Notes under the pieces: generated by a model
What the model was told of the DNA's origin: nothing
The model's input: the letters and a program-made list of their open reading frames with translations, nothing else
Databases searched by the model: none
Assembly: GCA_001560915.1 (NCBI GenBank)
Contig: CP014214.1
Coordinates: 744,001-808,000 of the forward strand
Length of the DNA: 64,000 bases
Direction: 5' to 3'
Source of the DNA: a methanogenic archaeon ISO4-H5
GTDB lineage: Archaea > Thermoplasmatota > Thermoplasmata > Methanomassiliicoccales > Methanomethylophilaceae
Program-made: the position numbers and the translations under genes
Shown: positions 50,587 through 58,932 of the stretch, piece by piece
Numbering within the stretch: the stretch's first letter is position 1
How the letters are laid out: every line of letters starts with the position of its first letter

Positions 50587-50718
50587 AGCAAGGTCGAACT
50601 CGCTGTAGCATATATCACCGAGGATAACTACTCGTTCGAGGAGGCCATCCGTATGGTGAGGCCTTCTACCAAAGAACGCGAGCGTATCGTCGGCATGGTC
50701 CGTGAAAGGCTCCACTGA
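50587..50718 (+). pseudogene. Short gene remnant
   Basis: An open frame without any ATG, GTG or TTG start near its beginning reads SKVELAVAYITEDNYSFEEA and continues to MVRERLH before TGA. It is amphipathic and protein-like, so it may be the tail of a lost gene. The rest of the 285-bp gap (50505-50789) contains only the hairpin above. Confidence 0.35.
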
Positions 50719-50789
50719 CGAAAGATTCCCGATGAGCCAGAGGGATAATAATCGAAAAAAAAGATCGGCGGGGGAGACCCCCGCTTGAA

Positions 50790-51200
50790 TCAGATTTTCT
50801 TTCCTGCGTTGGGTCCGGGAGTGGTGTCGAAGGCGCAGGAGACCTTGATCTTCAGGAGTCCCTTGGCGGGATACTTGTCGGACTTGGCGCGGGCCATGTC
50901 TCTGGCTCCCTCGTAGTCCTTTCCAGAGGTCTCGTAGACGCATTTGCCCTTGAGCTGGACGCATTCGGGTCCCTCGGCGGCCTGTGCGTACACCGCCGCC
51001 ACAGGGTTTTCTTTGATGTTGGCGAGGGTCTTGTTCAGGAAGTTGTCGACCACCCAGATCTCGTCGTCGTTGGCTACCCAGAGGAATCCGATGGGGACCA
51101 CGTTGGGGACGCCGGACTTGCTGGCGGTGGCCAGGGAGAAGATCCTGTGGGACTTGCTGTGCTGATCGAACAGCGCTTTGGCGGATTCAGATATTGCCAT
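50790..51200 (-). CDS. Pyridoxamine 5'-phosphate oxidase-like flavin-binding protein
   Basis: A 136-residue split-barrel protein of the PPOX class: IFSLATASKSGVPNVVPIGF, DEIWVVDNFLNKTLANIKENP. Stand-alone short members usually bind FMN or F420 and act as oxidoreductases of unknown substrate; a role as PdxH is unlikely at this length. Terminates 85 bp after the remnant; faces ppa on the same strand about 105 bp upstream. Confidence 0.82.
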   Translation of the reverse strand: MAISESAKALFDQHSKSHRIFSLATASKSGVPNVVPIGFLWVANDDEIWVVDNFLNKTLANIKENPVAAVYAQAAEGPECVQLKGKCVYETSGKDYEGARDMARAKSDKYPAKGLLKIKVSCAFDTTPGPNAGKKI

Positions 51201-51273
51201 GCGGAACGAATCCGACTCGGAGAATATAATGGATTCCCGATACAGGCTCTTCGAACGTTGACAAAAAAGGAGT

Positions 51274-51294
51274 CCGCAGGGCGGGGCCCTGCGG
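51274..51294 (-). terminator. Terminator of ppa
   Basis: CCGCAGGGC-GGG-GCCCTGCGG, followed on the minus strand by TTTTTT (51263-51268), 12 nt after the ppa stop. Confidence 0.75.
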
Positions 51295-51305
51295 GGTGAA
51301 CGGGT

Positions 51306-51833
51306 TTACTGCTTCTTCTTGTAGGCTTCGATGCAGGCCTTGACGGTCGCCTTGGCTGCCTCGGGTCCCTCGATGGCTCCGACCTCGGTCTTCTTGCCCT
51401 CGAGCGCCTTGTAAACGGAGAAGAAGTGCTGAATCTCTTTTCCGATGTGCTCGGGAAGCTGTGCGATGTCGGTGATGCCCTTGTAGACGGGGTCCTTGGG
51501 GAGGACGCAGAGGATCTTGTCGTCCTGGTCTCCGGAGTCGACCATCCTCATGACTCCGATGGGTCTGCACTTGGCGAGGGCACCGGGGATGATGGGCTCG
51601 CTGCTGATGACGAGAACGTCGAGGGGGTCGCCGTCGAGGGCGATGGTCCTGGGGATGAGTCCGTAGTTCCAGGGGTATGCGGTGGAGGTGGAGAGGATCC
51701 TGTCGACTGCGATGAGTCCGGTCTCCTCGTCGATCTCGTATTTCATCTTGCTTCCTTTGGTGATCTCGATGAATGCGACGAACTCCTCGGGGGAGATCCT
51801 CGCATCGGACATGGTATCAACGATGTTGGACAT
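51306..51833 (-). CDS. ppa: Inorganic pyrophosphatase, family I
   Basis: Soluble Mg-dependent pyrophosphatase, 175 residues. The signature DGDPLDVLV and upstream KMKYEIDEETG, YPWNYGLIP are all in place, with DSGDQDDKILCV supplying further metal ligands. A TATA-like TTTTATAAC lies at about 51855-51863 on the minus strand. Single-gene unit with a good terminator. Confidence 0.96.
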   Translation of the reverse strand: MSNIVDTMSDARISPEEFVAFIEITKGSKMKYEIDEETGLIAVDRILSTSTAYPWNYGLIPRTIALDGDPLDVLVISSEPIIPGALAKCRPIGVMRMVDSGDQDDKILCVLPKDPVYKGITDIAQLPEHIGKEIQHFFSVYKALEGKKTEVGAIEGPEAAKATVKACIEAYKKKQ

Positions 51834-52092
51834 GCTGTCTGGGATTACCTCTCGTTATAAAACCCTATCAGACCTGTCGAAACGTCACCAATGAAAAAGG
51901 GCTTCGGAAAATACTCTCAGAGGGCTGTTCGAGGGGGCCCCAATTGTATTTTAACGGCCCTTTGTGGTGGATGATTCATATAACCTACGTTGCAATGGCC
52001 AGCAAAAGCTATTTTGAAAATATTCGCAAAAGACTTTTAATACAGTTCTATCAGATTTACTTTCACTCAAATTGAGTAGGGGTTGAAAATAA

Positions 52093-53217
52093 TTGTCTGA
52101 TTCGAACGCCGAAGTCGTCAGTATGCCGAGCATTGACGACTACGTAAAGGCGAACCACAAGAAGAAATTCAAGTTCGGTATCGTCGCCGCATTGCTTTGT
52201 GCAATCTATTGGGGAGTATGGTACGTTCCCGGATACGCTGTCTGGGAGATGCCCGATTTCCTTCCCCAGGTGATGATTAACATGGAGAACGCCGGATTCG
52301 GCGGAGATGCCAACTACACCATGGCATGTATCCTGCTCTGTCTGGTCAACGCCATCATCGATACGCTCATCCTGTTCATCTGGAACGGAGCGCTCGGCAA
52401 GCTCGGCGAACTCAAGAGGACTTTCGTTGAGTTCAAGGCCGCAAACATCTACTTCGTATACGCCGGTATCTGCGGAGCCGGAGCGGTTTTCGGAACCTAC
52501 GTTGCAGCGCAGTTCCTTAACCCTGGATTTGCAGCCGTCGCCGGTGTTCTGTACGCACTCGTCGGAACCATCATGTCCGTTCTTTACCTCCACCAGAAGG
52601 TCACCAAGAGGGGATATATCGCCGTCATCATCATGATCATCGGAGCATTCGTTCTCTTCGCCGGAACCATCTTCGGAGGAGCAGAGTCCGCCAACATGAC
52701 CCTCGGAGTCATCGGAGGAGCCATGTGTGCTATCTGCTGGGGACTTGAGGGTACTTTCGCCGGAAAGGCTCTCGACTACTGCGAGCCTGACTGCGGTATC
52801 CAGCTCAGGTTCTTCTGGGAAATGGTCCTTTGGATCATCGTCTGTGTCGTCATCGCATGCTGTGGTGTCCCGATCTTCTCCACCATCGGAAGCATCTTCG
52901 CAGACCCGCACATCCTGCTCGTCGTCATCCTGCTGGGATTCTCCTTTGCCTGGTGCTACGTTACCTGGTACAAGTCCTTCCCCTTCATCGGTGTCGCACG
53001 TGGACAGGCTATCGGATCCCTGTACGCAGCCTGTTCCATCATCTTCATGGTCCTGTTCTTCGGTGTCGACAACGCCATCGGAGGATCCGACATGGCCCAC
53101 GTCCTGCCTACCATCGGAGGACTTATCATCTGTCTGTTCGGAAGCTACCTTATCGCTACCGAGGACGCAGAGGGTCTTGTCTCTCTGAAGGACGACTCCG
53201 TCATGGGAGGTGAGTGA
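52093..53217 (+). CDS. DMT-superfamily (EamA-like) transporter
   Basis: A 374-residue protein with ten predicted helices in two EamA-like halves; GAVFGTYVAAQFLNPGFAAV and the mirror region SFAWCYVTWYKSFPFIG mark the repeat. A charged N-terminus of about 25 residues precedes helix 1. The start is TTG 52093 with GGGG upstream at 52079-52082; ATG 52123 is the alternative. Transcription probably starts from CTTTTAATAC at about 52031-52040. Related DMT proteins lie near methylamine or methanol methyltransferase genes in Methanomassiliicoccales, so a methylated-amine substrate is a thought, without direct evidence here. Two small genes follow and look co-transcribed. Confidence 0.85.
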   Translation: MSDSNAEVVSMPSIDDYVKANHKKKFKFGIVAALLCAIYWGVWYVPGYAVWEMPDFLPQVMINMENAGFGGDANYTMACILLCLVNAIIDTLILFIWNGALGKLGELKRTFVEFKAANIYFVYAGICGAGAVFGTYVAAQFLNPGFAAVAGVLYALVGTIMSVLYLHQKVTKRGYIAVIIMIIGAFVLFAGTIFGGAESANMTLGVIGGAMCAICWGLEGTFAGKALDYCEPDCGIQLRFFWEMVLWIIVCVVIACCGVPIFSTIGSIFADPHILLVVILLGFSFAWCYVTWYKSFPFIGVARGQAIGSLYAACSIIFMVLFFGVDNAIGGSDMAHVLPTIGGLIICLFGSYLIATEDAEGLVSLKDDSVMGGE

Positions 53218-53219
53218 AA

Positions 53220-53543
53220 ATGATAGTTGGTGCACCGCTGAAGTTCAGAATCCTGGAACTCGTTCAGAAGCAGCCCATGTGGAACTACGAGATCGTCGAC
53301 ATCCTCAAGGATGAGTACCATCTCAACTCTTCCATTGGACGCGACAACATCAATTACGACTGCATCGAGACCGTCTCTGCTGGTTTCTGCAAGGAGATCG
53401 ACTGGGCCATCGACACCGATGGTTCCAAGTTCGATTCCAAGCACCCCGGAAGGCTTCTCACCAAGTATGAGATTACTTCTTACGGAAGTGCCACCCTCGA
53501 CGAGCTCAAGGCAAAAGTCAGGAACTATACTCCTGATGAGTGA
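53220..53543 (+). CDS. Small soluble protein in the DMT transporter operon
   Basis: A 107-residue protein, start ATG 53220 (GGAGGTGA 7 nt upstream; GTG 53214 overlaps the previous stop). The N-terminal half, LKFRILELVQKQPMWNYEIV, looks like a PadR-type winged helix, followed by DCIETVSAGFCKEIDWAID and a C-terminal strand-helix. It may be a regulator or a cytoplasmic partner of the transporter. Family not recognised with certainty. Confidence 0.6.
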   Translation: MIVGAPLKFRILELVQKQPMWNYEIVDILKDEYHLNSSIGRDNINYDCIETVSAGFCKEIDWAIDTDGSKFDSKHPGRLLTKYEITSYGSATLDELKAKVRNYTPDE

Positions 53544-53553
53544 GGTGTGAAAA

Positions 53554-53694
53554 ATGAGTGTTAACTGGGACGCTTACTCCGCCTTCTTCAACGACGGTAT
53601 CATTCCGGCATCCGATATCGTGAGCACCGTGTTCATCGTCGCGGTCGCTTTCGTCGGATTGTATATCGCAAGGTGGATGTACAGCCAGTTGTGA
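53554..53694 (+). CDS. 46-residue single-helix membrane protein
   Basis: MSVNWDAYSAFFNDG then a hydrophobic helix (about residues 22-40, DIVSTVFIVAVAFVGLYIAR) and a WMYSQL tail. GAGGTG lies 7 nt before the ATG. It starts 10 nt after the preceding stop, so it belongs to the transporter operon. It may be an accessory subunit of the DMT protein; small helices of this kind stabilise some transporters. Confidence 0.65.
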   Translation: MSVNWDAYSAFFNDGIIPASDIVSTVFIVAVAFVGLYIARWMYSQL

Positions 53695-53709
53695 TCAACC
53701 GAGAGGGGG

Positions 53710-53726
53710 CCGGGGTCTGACCCCGG
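53710..53726 (+). terminator. Hairpin after the DMT operon
   Basis: CCGGGGT-CTG-ACCCCGG, 15 nt after the stop. A second hairpin CCACCG/CGGTGG (53739-53762) follows. Confidence 0.55.
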
Positions 53727-53786
53727 TCAACCCCTCAACCACCGTGTCTCCGGGACCGGTGGTAAAAAACCAATTACTTCCTTTTT

Positions 53787-53930
53787 GGACTCCTTTCAAT
53801 AACAGGTCTGTATGGGCTCCAGCCCGTCGGGCCGGTATCCGAATACCCCGAGACCCAGAGAGTCCGTTCTAAGGCCCTTTGCGGTGCCCGGAAACATCTC
53901 TGCGGATTCCGCCGCGGGCCCGTTTCCGAG
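53787..53930 (+). ncRNA. Candidate structured RNA in convergent gap
   Basis: The 5' part folds as a junction: GGACTC (53787-53792) with GAGTCC (53860-53865), GGTCT (53805-53809) with AGACC (53851-53855), and two hairpins inside, GGGC-TCCA-GCCC and GGTAT-CCGA-ATACC. The 3' part is interleaved: GGCCC (53873-53877) with GGGCC (53916-53920), CGGAAAC (53889-53895) with GTTTCCG (53922-53928), and an inner GCGG-ATT-CCGC. No ORF is present. A GTAAAAAA element at 53762-53769 lies about 22 nt before the first stem and could be its TATA box. The minus strand is also possible. Confidence 0.5.
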
Positions 53931-53943
53931 TAATTTACGGTAA

Positions 53944-53970
53944 AAGAAAAAAGGAACCCCCGTGAGGGGG
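53944..53970 (-). terminator. Terminator of the NitT/TauT-type ABC operon
   Basis: On the minus strand CCCCC-TCAC-GGGGG is followed by TTCCTTTTTTCTTTT, 10 nt after the ATPase stop: hairpin plus U-run. Confidence 0.75.
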
Positions 53971-53980
53971 TAAAGATAGT

Positions 53981-54847
53981 TTACTCGTCCATCACGTTCT
54001 GCATCTCAAGGTAGTCGAGAATCTGCTTCCTGAGCTGCGTGAATTCGGGGCTCGCACGGTCCCTGGGCCTGGCCCACGGGACGTCGATGACCTTGTAGAT
54101 GGTGGAGGGCCTCTTGGTGAGGATGACGACCCTGTCCGAGAGGTACAGCGCCTCATCTACGGAGTGGGTGATGAAGATGATGGTCCTCTCGCTGTGGGTG
54201 ATGATCTTCGTCAGCTGTTCCTGCATGATGTTCCTTGTTTGAGCATCAAGGGCGCCGAAGGGTTCATCCATCAGGGTTACGGCGGGATGCATTACCAGCG
54301 CACGGGCGATACCGACACGCTGCTTCATTCCTCCCGAGAGCTCATGGATCCTCGAATCAGCGAACTTCTCCAGTCCGACCGCTTTGATGTATTTCAGAGC
54401 CCTTTCCTCGCGCTCTTTCTTGGGAACGCCGGCAATCTCCATACCGAACTCGACATTCTGTTTCACAGTCCTCCAGGGGAAGAGAGCGAAATCCTGGAAT
54501 ACCATACCGCGGTCGGAACCGGGTGCGATGCATTCGGTATCTCCGATGGTAATCTTTCCGGCGGTGGGCTGAAGGAGTCCCGCGATACATCTCAGGATGG
54601 TGGTCTTACCGCATCCCGAGGGTCCGACTATGGAGACCAGCTCTCCCTTCTTCACATTGAGGGTGAAATCCTCTACGGCGACGGTCTCCTTCTCGTCAGT
54701 CCTGTAGACTACATTGAGGCCGTCGATCTTCATGAGGGTCCCGCCTTCGGGGATGTCCTTGTAAAGGAGATCTGTACGATCCGCTCTGACACGGTCCCTG
54801 GAACTGGCTTTCGGTCCGTTTGTTATAATCTTTCCGTTCTCAGACAT
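53981..54847 (-). CDS. NitT/TauT-family ABC importer ATPase
   Basis: A 288-residue ATPase with a 38-residue charged N-terminal extension. Walker A GPSGCGKTT, Q-loop VFQDFALFPW, signature ELSGGMKQR, Walker B LMDEPFGALD and switch THSVDEALYL match SsuB/TauB/NrtD. It energises uptake of small anionic or sulfonate/thiamine-precursor-like substrates. Its ATG overlaps the permease stop (ATGA) and it is the last gene of the operon. Confidence 0.93.
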   Translation of the reverse strand: MSENGKIITNGPKASSRDRVRADRTDLLYKDIPEGGTLMKIDGLNVVYRTDEKETVAVEDFTLNVKKGELVSIVGPSGCGKTTILRCIAGLLQPTAGKITIGDTECIAPGSDRGMVFQDFALFPWRTVKQNVEFGMEIAGVPKKEREERALKYIKAVGLEKFADSRIHELSGGMKQRVGIARALVMHPAVTLMDEPFGALDAQTRNIMQEQLTKIITHSERTIIFITHSVDEALYLSDRVVILTKRPSTIYKVIDVPWARPRDRASPEFTQLRKQILDYLEMQNVMDE

Positions 54848-55653
54848 CAGATATCAATCCCCATTCTCTTGGTAACGAGCCTGTGGACATACTCCGCAAG
54901 ACCGGTGGTCACGAGTCCCAGGACGGCGATGACGATGATTGCTGCGTATGCTCCGGGCCAGAATCCGACGGTGGCCTGCTCCGCCAGGAAGAATCCGATT
55001 CCTCCGAGAGGGGTGGCGTACAGCTCTGCCGCGACGATACACATCCATCCGATACCGAGACCGATCTTGACTCCGTTCATCAGATAGGGGATGGTAGAGG
55101 GGACCAGGACCTTGACGAAGATCTGAAGGTCGCTCGCACCGAGGGTCTTGGCCGCGTCGACAAGGTTCTTGTCGATCTTGCTCACACCGAAGATGATGTT
55201 GGTCAGCAGGGGGAATACGATTCCCACGAAGACGACCAGCATGGGTCCGAGCTTGTAACCGACGGAAATCATGAATATGGGTGCCCATGCGATAGGTGCG
55301 ATGGGCCTGAGGACCTCGATGATGGGGTTGGCGAAAGCACGTACGGTCTCGAACCTTCCGAGAATCAGTCCCAGAGGGGTCGCGACGAGAAGTGCCAGGC
55401 CGAATCCCTTGAGGAACGTGCTCATACTGGATTTGACATAGGTCCCGAGGGAGATGCCGGTCATGTTGTCGCCATGCTGGATAATCTCCTTGAGGGCGAT
55501 GAACGTGTCGGCGGGATTGGGTACGGTCGGCGAGTTGGCGATGATCGATATGACCCACCACGCCTCGACGAACATGACCAGCGACACAGCAATTATCAGG
55601 ATCTGCCTCAGCAGACGGTGATACTTGTTGTGTCTGTCGTACTTGAAGTCCAT
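54847..55653 (-). CDS. NitT/TauT-family ABC permease
   Basis: A 268-residue, six-helix permease of the SsuC/TauC type. The coupling helix region AKTLGASDLQIFVKVLVPSTIPYLMNGVKIGLGIGW is the family EAA motif. It begins 9 nt after the binding-protein stop and overlaps the ATPase gene. Confidence 0.93.
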   Translation of the reverse strand: MDFKYDRHNKYHRLLRQILIIAVSLVMFVEAWWVISIIANSPTVPNPADTFIALKEIIQHGDNMTGISLGTYVKSSMSTFLKGFGLALLVATPLGLILGRFETVRAFANPIIEVLRPIAPIAWAPIFMISVGYKLGPMLVVFVGIVFPLLTNIIFGVSKIDKNLVDAAKTLGASDLQIFVKVLVPSTIPYLMNGVKIGLGIGWMCIVAAELYATPLGGIGFFLAEQATVGFWPGAYAAIIVIAVLGLVTTGLAEYVHRLVTKRMGIDI

Positions 55654-55662
55654 CTTATCACA

Positions 55663-56835
55663 TCAGTAGGTTACGAGCATTCCGTTGATGGCCGTGGAGG
55701 TTGCGGGAGGTGCACCCATCAGTCCGAACTGTGCCTCTCCGTTCTGAAGGGCGGTGGCGACTCCGGGACCATTAGTGGCTGCGGAGACAGTGACGATGAG
55801 TCCGTATTCATCGAAGAATCCCTGTGCGACGGCGGCATGGAGCGCAATCTGGTGGATATCTCCTGCGATACAGGCGACCTTGATGGAGGACTTGGGTCCG
55901 CTGTAGCTGTAGCTGGTATCGTTGTGGATATCGATGGCGCTCATCATGTAGGAGTCGTCCACGAACCTGGAAGCGAACTGGTAGGCGTTGGCGAAGCCGA
56001 GGTCCTGCACGGTGTGCTTGAGTGCGGGGAGATCCTGTGAGAGCTCGGCGATGTCCTTGCGGAGCTGGGAGAGGTCGTCGGAGACGTCATCGTAAAGGTA
56101 GGTGATGTGGTCGAGAGAATCGTTGATGACCGCATCATCGGTGATTCCGGTTTTATCCTTTCCGAGTGCGACGAGGGCGTCGTGGTTGGCGGGATTGAGG
56201 ACCCACTCCACACCCTTGATGTAGGCTGCCAGGAACCTGTTGGTCTGGTCGGCATGGGTCTGCATGTAGGAGCTGTATCCTGCGATGATACAGCAGGTGT
56301 GGCCGGAGAAGAAGTCGTTGGTGAGGCCGAGGCTGACGTAATCGTTGCTGGTATCGTCGACGATGGCGGAAAACTGAGGCTCCCAGACGATACCTCCGTT
56401 GATGTTGGGGTCTGCCGCGGCTGCGGTCTTATTGGCGATGTTCAGTACATAATAGACATGGGAAGAATCGGTCGCCATTCCAGACTGGTATAGCGTGAAT
56501 GTCAGACCCATCTTCTCCACCATGCTTTGGAGCTGGATGTGCTGGATGGTCGCGGCTCCCGGAGTTCCGAAAATCAGTCCGCCCCATGCAGCCTGCTTGC
56601 CTGTAACGTCATATGTGGTGGGGTCATAGAAAGCAGAGACTCCCCCCTTATCGGAAAGTACTGTGCTGTTGATGTAGATTCCCGATCCTTCGGAGTTGAC
56701 CCTCGCGATGACGTTATAAGTGGAACCGCTCGAGTCGGTGTCTTTGTGTATGTTGTGGTCATAAACTATGACCGCACCCATAGATGCGATAATCACTGCA
56801 ATGATTATCACGGTCGATAACAATTTCTTATCCAT
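55663..56835 (-). CDS. NitT/TauT-family substrate-binding protein, apparently circularly permuted
   Basis: A 390-residue exported protein with an uncleaved-looking signal/anchor at 5-25. Segments appear in unusual order. Right after the anchor comes what is normally the middle and end of an NMT1/SsuA-like protein (NVIARVNSEGSGIYI, GKQAAWGGLIFGTPGAAT, NINGGIVWEPQFSAIV, a helical C-terminal region). Only at residues about 315-390 does the segment that normally opens the mature protein appear (SSIKVACIAGDIHQIALHAA, GFFDEYGL, then GVATALQNGEAQFGLMGAPP) before the stop. Joining the last residue to the first restores a normal order. A TATA-like CATAAATATAAA lies near 56886-56897. Substrate unknown. 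Confidence 0.85.
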   Translation of the reverse strand: MDKKLLSTVIIIAVIIASMGAVIVYDHNIHKDTDSSGSTYNVIARVNSEGSGIYINSTVLSDKGGVSAFYDPTTYDVTGKQAAWGGLIFGTPGAATIQHIQLQSMVEKMGLTFTLYQSGMATDSSHVYYVLNIANKTAAAADPNINGGIVWEPQFSAIVDDTSNDYVSLGLTNDFFSGHTCCIIAGYSSYMQTHADQTNRFLAAYIKGVEWVLNPANHDALVALGKDKTGITDDAVINDSLDHITYLYDDVSDDLSQLRKDIAELSQDLPALKHTVQDLGFANAYQFASRFVDDSYMMSAIDIHNDTSYSYSGPKSSIKVACIAGDIHQIALHAAVAQGFFDEYGLIVTVSAATNGPGVATALQNGEAQFGLMGAPPATSTAINGMLVTY

Positions 56836-56879
56836 CTTGGATTCCCTCGTTTTTAGATGAGTCCTAATTCATATTGACC

Positions 56880-57180
56880 ACATTTATATTTATGGATAAT
56901 TTTTTTACAAATAGGATAATTATATAGCAGTTAAATATAAAACGGAACTTTTGATACAAAAAGGATAAAGAATTGATATTAACATCAAAAAGTACTAGAA
57001 ACCTTCCGATGAGTTCCACTAGAAAGGTATATGCATTTTCGAGGGTAGTAGACTCTGTTCGATGCCCCATATCAAGCTGATAGATTGGATTTATCAAGTC
57101 TGTCTTAACAACTAGCCAGTTTTTTAACTCTTAATGCAATACATGAGACGTATTATCTCTGGAGATAATCGGATATAGGT
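56880..57180. other. AT-rich divergent intergenic region
   Basis: About 300 bp, very AT-rich between 56880 and 57000, holding the minus-strand promoter of the ABC importer and, at 57118-57128 (GTTTTTTAACT), a likely TATA box for the ABC exporter. No convincing ORF. ACTAGAAA occurs twice (near 56992 and 57017). Confidence 0.5.
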
Positions 57181-58932
57181 TTGGTGAGTGCAGTGATAGC
57201 TAGGATTCTCGGTAGGCGCGGAATTTGTCTTATCGCCGCCGCCGTGATGCTTATCCTGCTGCAGGTCTGGATGGACCTGAAGATCCCCGAGTACATGGGG
57301 GATATCACCGACCAGATCATCCTCAACCATACCGATGTCGTCATGCAGAAGGGTACCGAGATGCTCATTCTCGCCTTTGCGAGTCTGATTGTCTCGTTTA
57401 TCGCCGGCTTCGTCCTGGCGAACCTTTCCGCTCTGGCGGGACGCAATATGCGCCTGATGGAGTTCGATGCTGTTCAGTCTCTCTCCGTGGACGATATCAA
57501 CCGTTTCACCGCCGCCAGTCTCATCACCCGTTCCACGAACGATGTAACCCAGGTGCAGAACTTCATCGCCAGGGGACTCCAGGCTGTGATAAAGGCCCCC
57601 ATCATTGCGGTATGGGGACTTCTTAAAATCTCCAGTTCTTCCATTGAATGGACCCTGGTGACCGCTGCCGGTATGGCGGTGTTGCTCTTCATGATGATGG
57701 GTACCCTGCACTTCGCCGGAATCAGGTACCGCAGGGTCCAGTGGTTCACAGATGTCGTCAACCGCAACACCCGCGAGAATCTCGACGGGATCAGGGTCAT
57801 AAGGGCCTACAACGCCGAGGCCCACCAGGAGGAGAGGTTCGACGGTTCCAGTAAGGATCTCCTGAACAACAACATCTCCGCTATCAAGATCATGGCGCCC
57901 AGCTATCCGCTCGCCCAGGCCATGACCAACTTCGTCACGGTGGGAATATACTGGATCGGTGCAGGCATCATCATGGGGATCGCAGGTCAGGAGGCTAGGT
58001 TCCTGAAGTATTCCGACATGATTGTATTCACGTCTTACGCGACCATGGTCCTCACATCGGTCCTGCTGATGTTTGGGGTCATGCGCATGCTGCCCCGCGC
58101 CAGGGTTAGCTACGCCCGTATCAGAGAGGTCATCGAGACCGTACCCTCCATCTCCGACGGTACGGTCACCGAGGGCAGGGAGAAGGGAACCGTGGAGTTC
58201 AGGGACGTATCCTTCAGCTACCCGGGCAGCGGCCGCAAGGTCCTCGAGGATATCTCTTTCCGTGTTGAGAGCGGCAGCACCGTGGCCATCATCGGGTCCA
58301 CGGGATCGGGTAAGACGACCTTAGTAGACCTGATGCTCAGATTCCATGACCCAGACACCGGTTCTGTTTTGGTGGACGGGGTCGATGTTAAGGATTTCGT
58401 CCAGGAATCACTCCACAACCGCATAGGGTACGTTCCCCAGAACGCCATCATCTTCTCGGGTACCGTGGAGATGAACGTGAATTACGGATATGGTTCGGAG
58501 GACCGCACAACCGAAAACGTCCGCCGTGCACTCGCCATAGCCCAGGCCGAGGACTTCGTCGCAGCCCTGCCCGAGAAGGAGCAATCCCACATATCCCAGA
58601 AGGGTAAGAACATCTCCGGCGGACAGAAGCAGAGGATCGCCATCGCGAGGGCGGTCTGCAGGGAACCTGAGATCTATCTGCTCGACGATTCCTTCTCAGC
58701 TTTGGACTACAAGACCGACAAAGCACTGAGGGAAGCGCTGCGCAGGGAGACTCAGGGAAGCACCGTGATAATCGTTGCACAGAGGATAGGCACTATCCGC
58801 GATGCTGATGAGATCCTGGTCCTCGACGAAGGCAGGATTGTGGGCAGAGGCAGACACCGTGAGCTGATGCAGACCTGTCAGATCTATCGTGACATCGCAC
58901 GTTCTCAGCTCACAGAGGAGGAATTGCTATGA
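57181..58932 (+). CDS. ABC exporter half, degenerate ATP site (heterodimer subunit 1)
   Basis: A 583-residue type IV exporter half: six helices (about 10-310) then an ATPase domain. Walker A GSTGSGKTT and the signature NISGGQKQR are normal. The residue after the Walker B Asp is Asp instead of Glu (LLDDSFSALD) and the switch His is Gln (IVAQRIGT). These substitutions mark the inactive-site partner of heterodimeric exporters such as TM287/288 or BmrCD. Start TTG 57181 or GTG 57184; no ATG is near. It overlaps the second half by 4 bp. Substrate unknown: lipids, drugs or peptides. Confidence 0.92.
   Translation: MVSAVIARILGRRGICLIAAAVMLILLQVWMDLKIPEYMGDITDQIILNHTDVVMQKGTEMLILAFASLIVSFIAGFVLANLSALAGRNMRLMEFDAVQSLSVDDINRFTAASLITRSTNDVTQVQNFIARGLQAVIKAPIIAVWGLLKISSSSIEWTLVTAAGMAVLLFMMMGTLHFAGIRYRRVQWFTDVVNRNTRENLDGIRVIRAYNAEAHQEERFDGSSKDLLNNNISAIKIMAPSYPLAQAMTNFVTVGIYWIGAGIIMGIAGQEARFLKYSDMIVFTSYATMVLTSVLLMFGVMRMLPRARVSYARIREVIETVPSISDGTVTEGREKGTVEFRDVSFSYPGSGRKVLEDISFRVESGSTVAIIGSTGSGKTTLVDLMLRFHDPDTGSVLVDGVDVKDFVQESLHNRIGYVPQNAIIFSGTVEMNVNYGYGSEDRTTENVRRALAIAQAEDFVAALPEKEQSHISQKGKNISGGQKQRIAIARAVCREPEIYLLDDSFSALDYKTDKALREALRRETQGSTVIIVAQRIGTIRDADEILVLDEGRIVGRGRHRELMQTCQIYRDIARSQLTEEELL

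Noticed and set aside
53787-53930. TPP or other known riboswitch for the neighbouring ABC importer
   Set aside because: It is at the 3' end of that operon, and TPP consensus blocks are absent on both strands.
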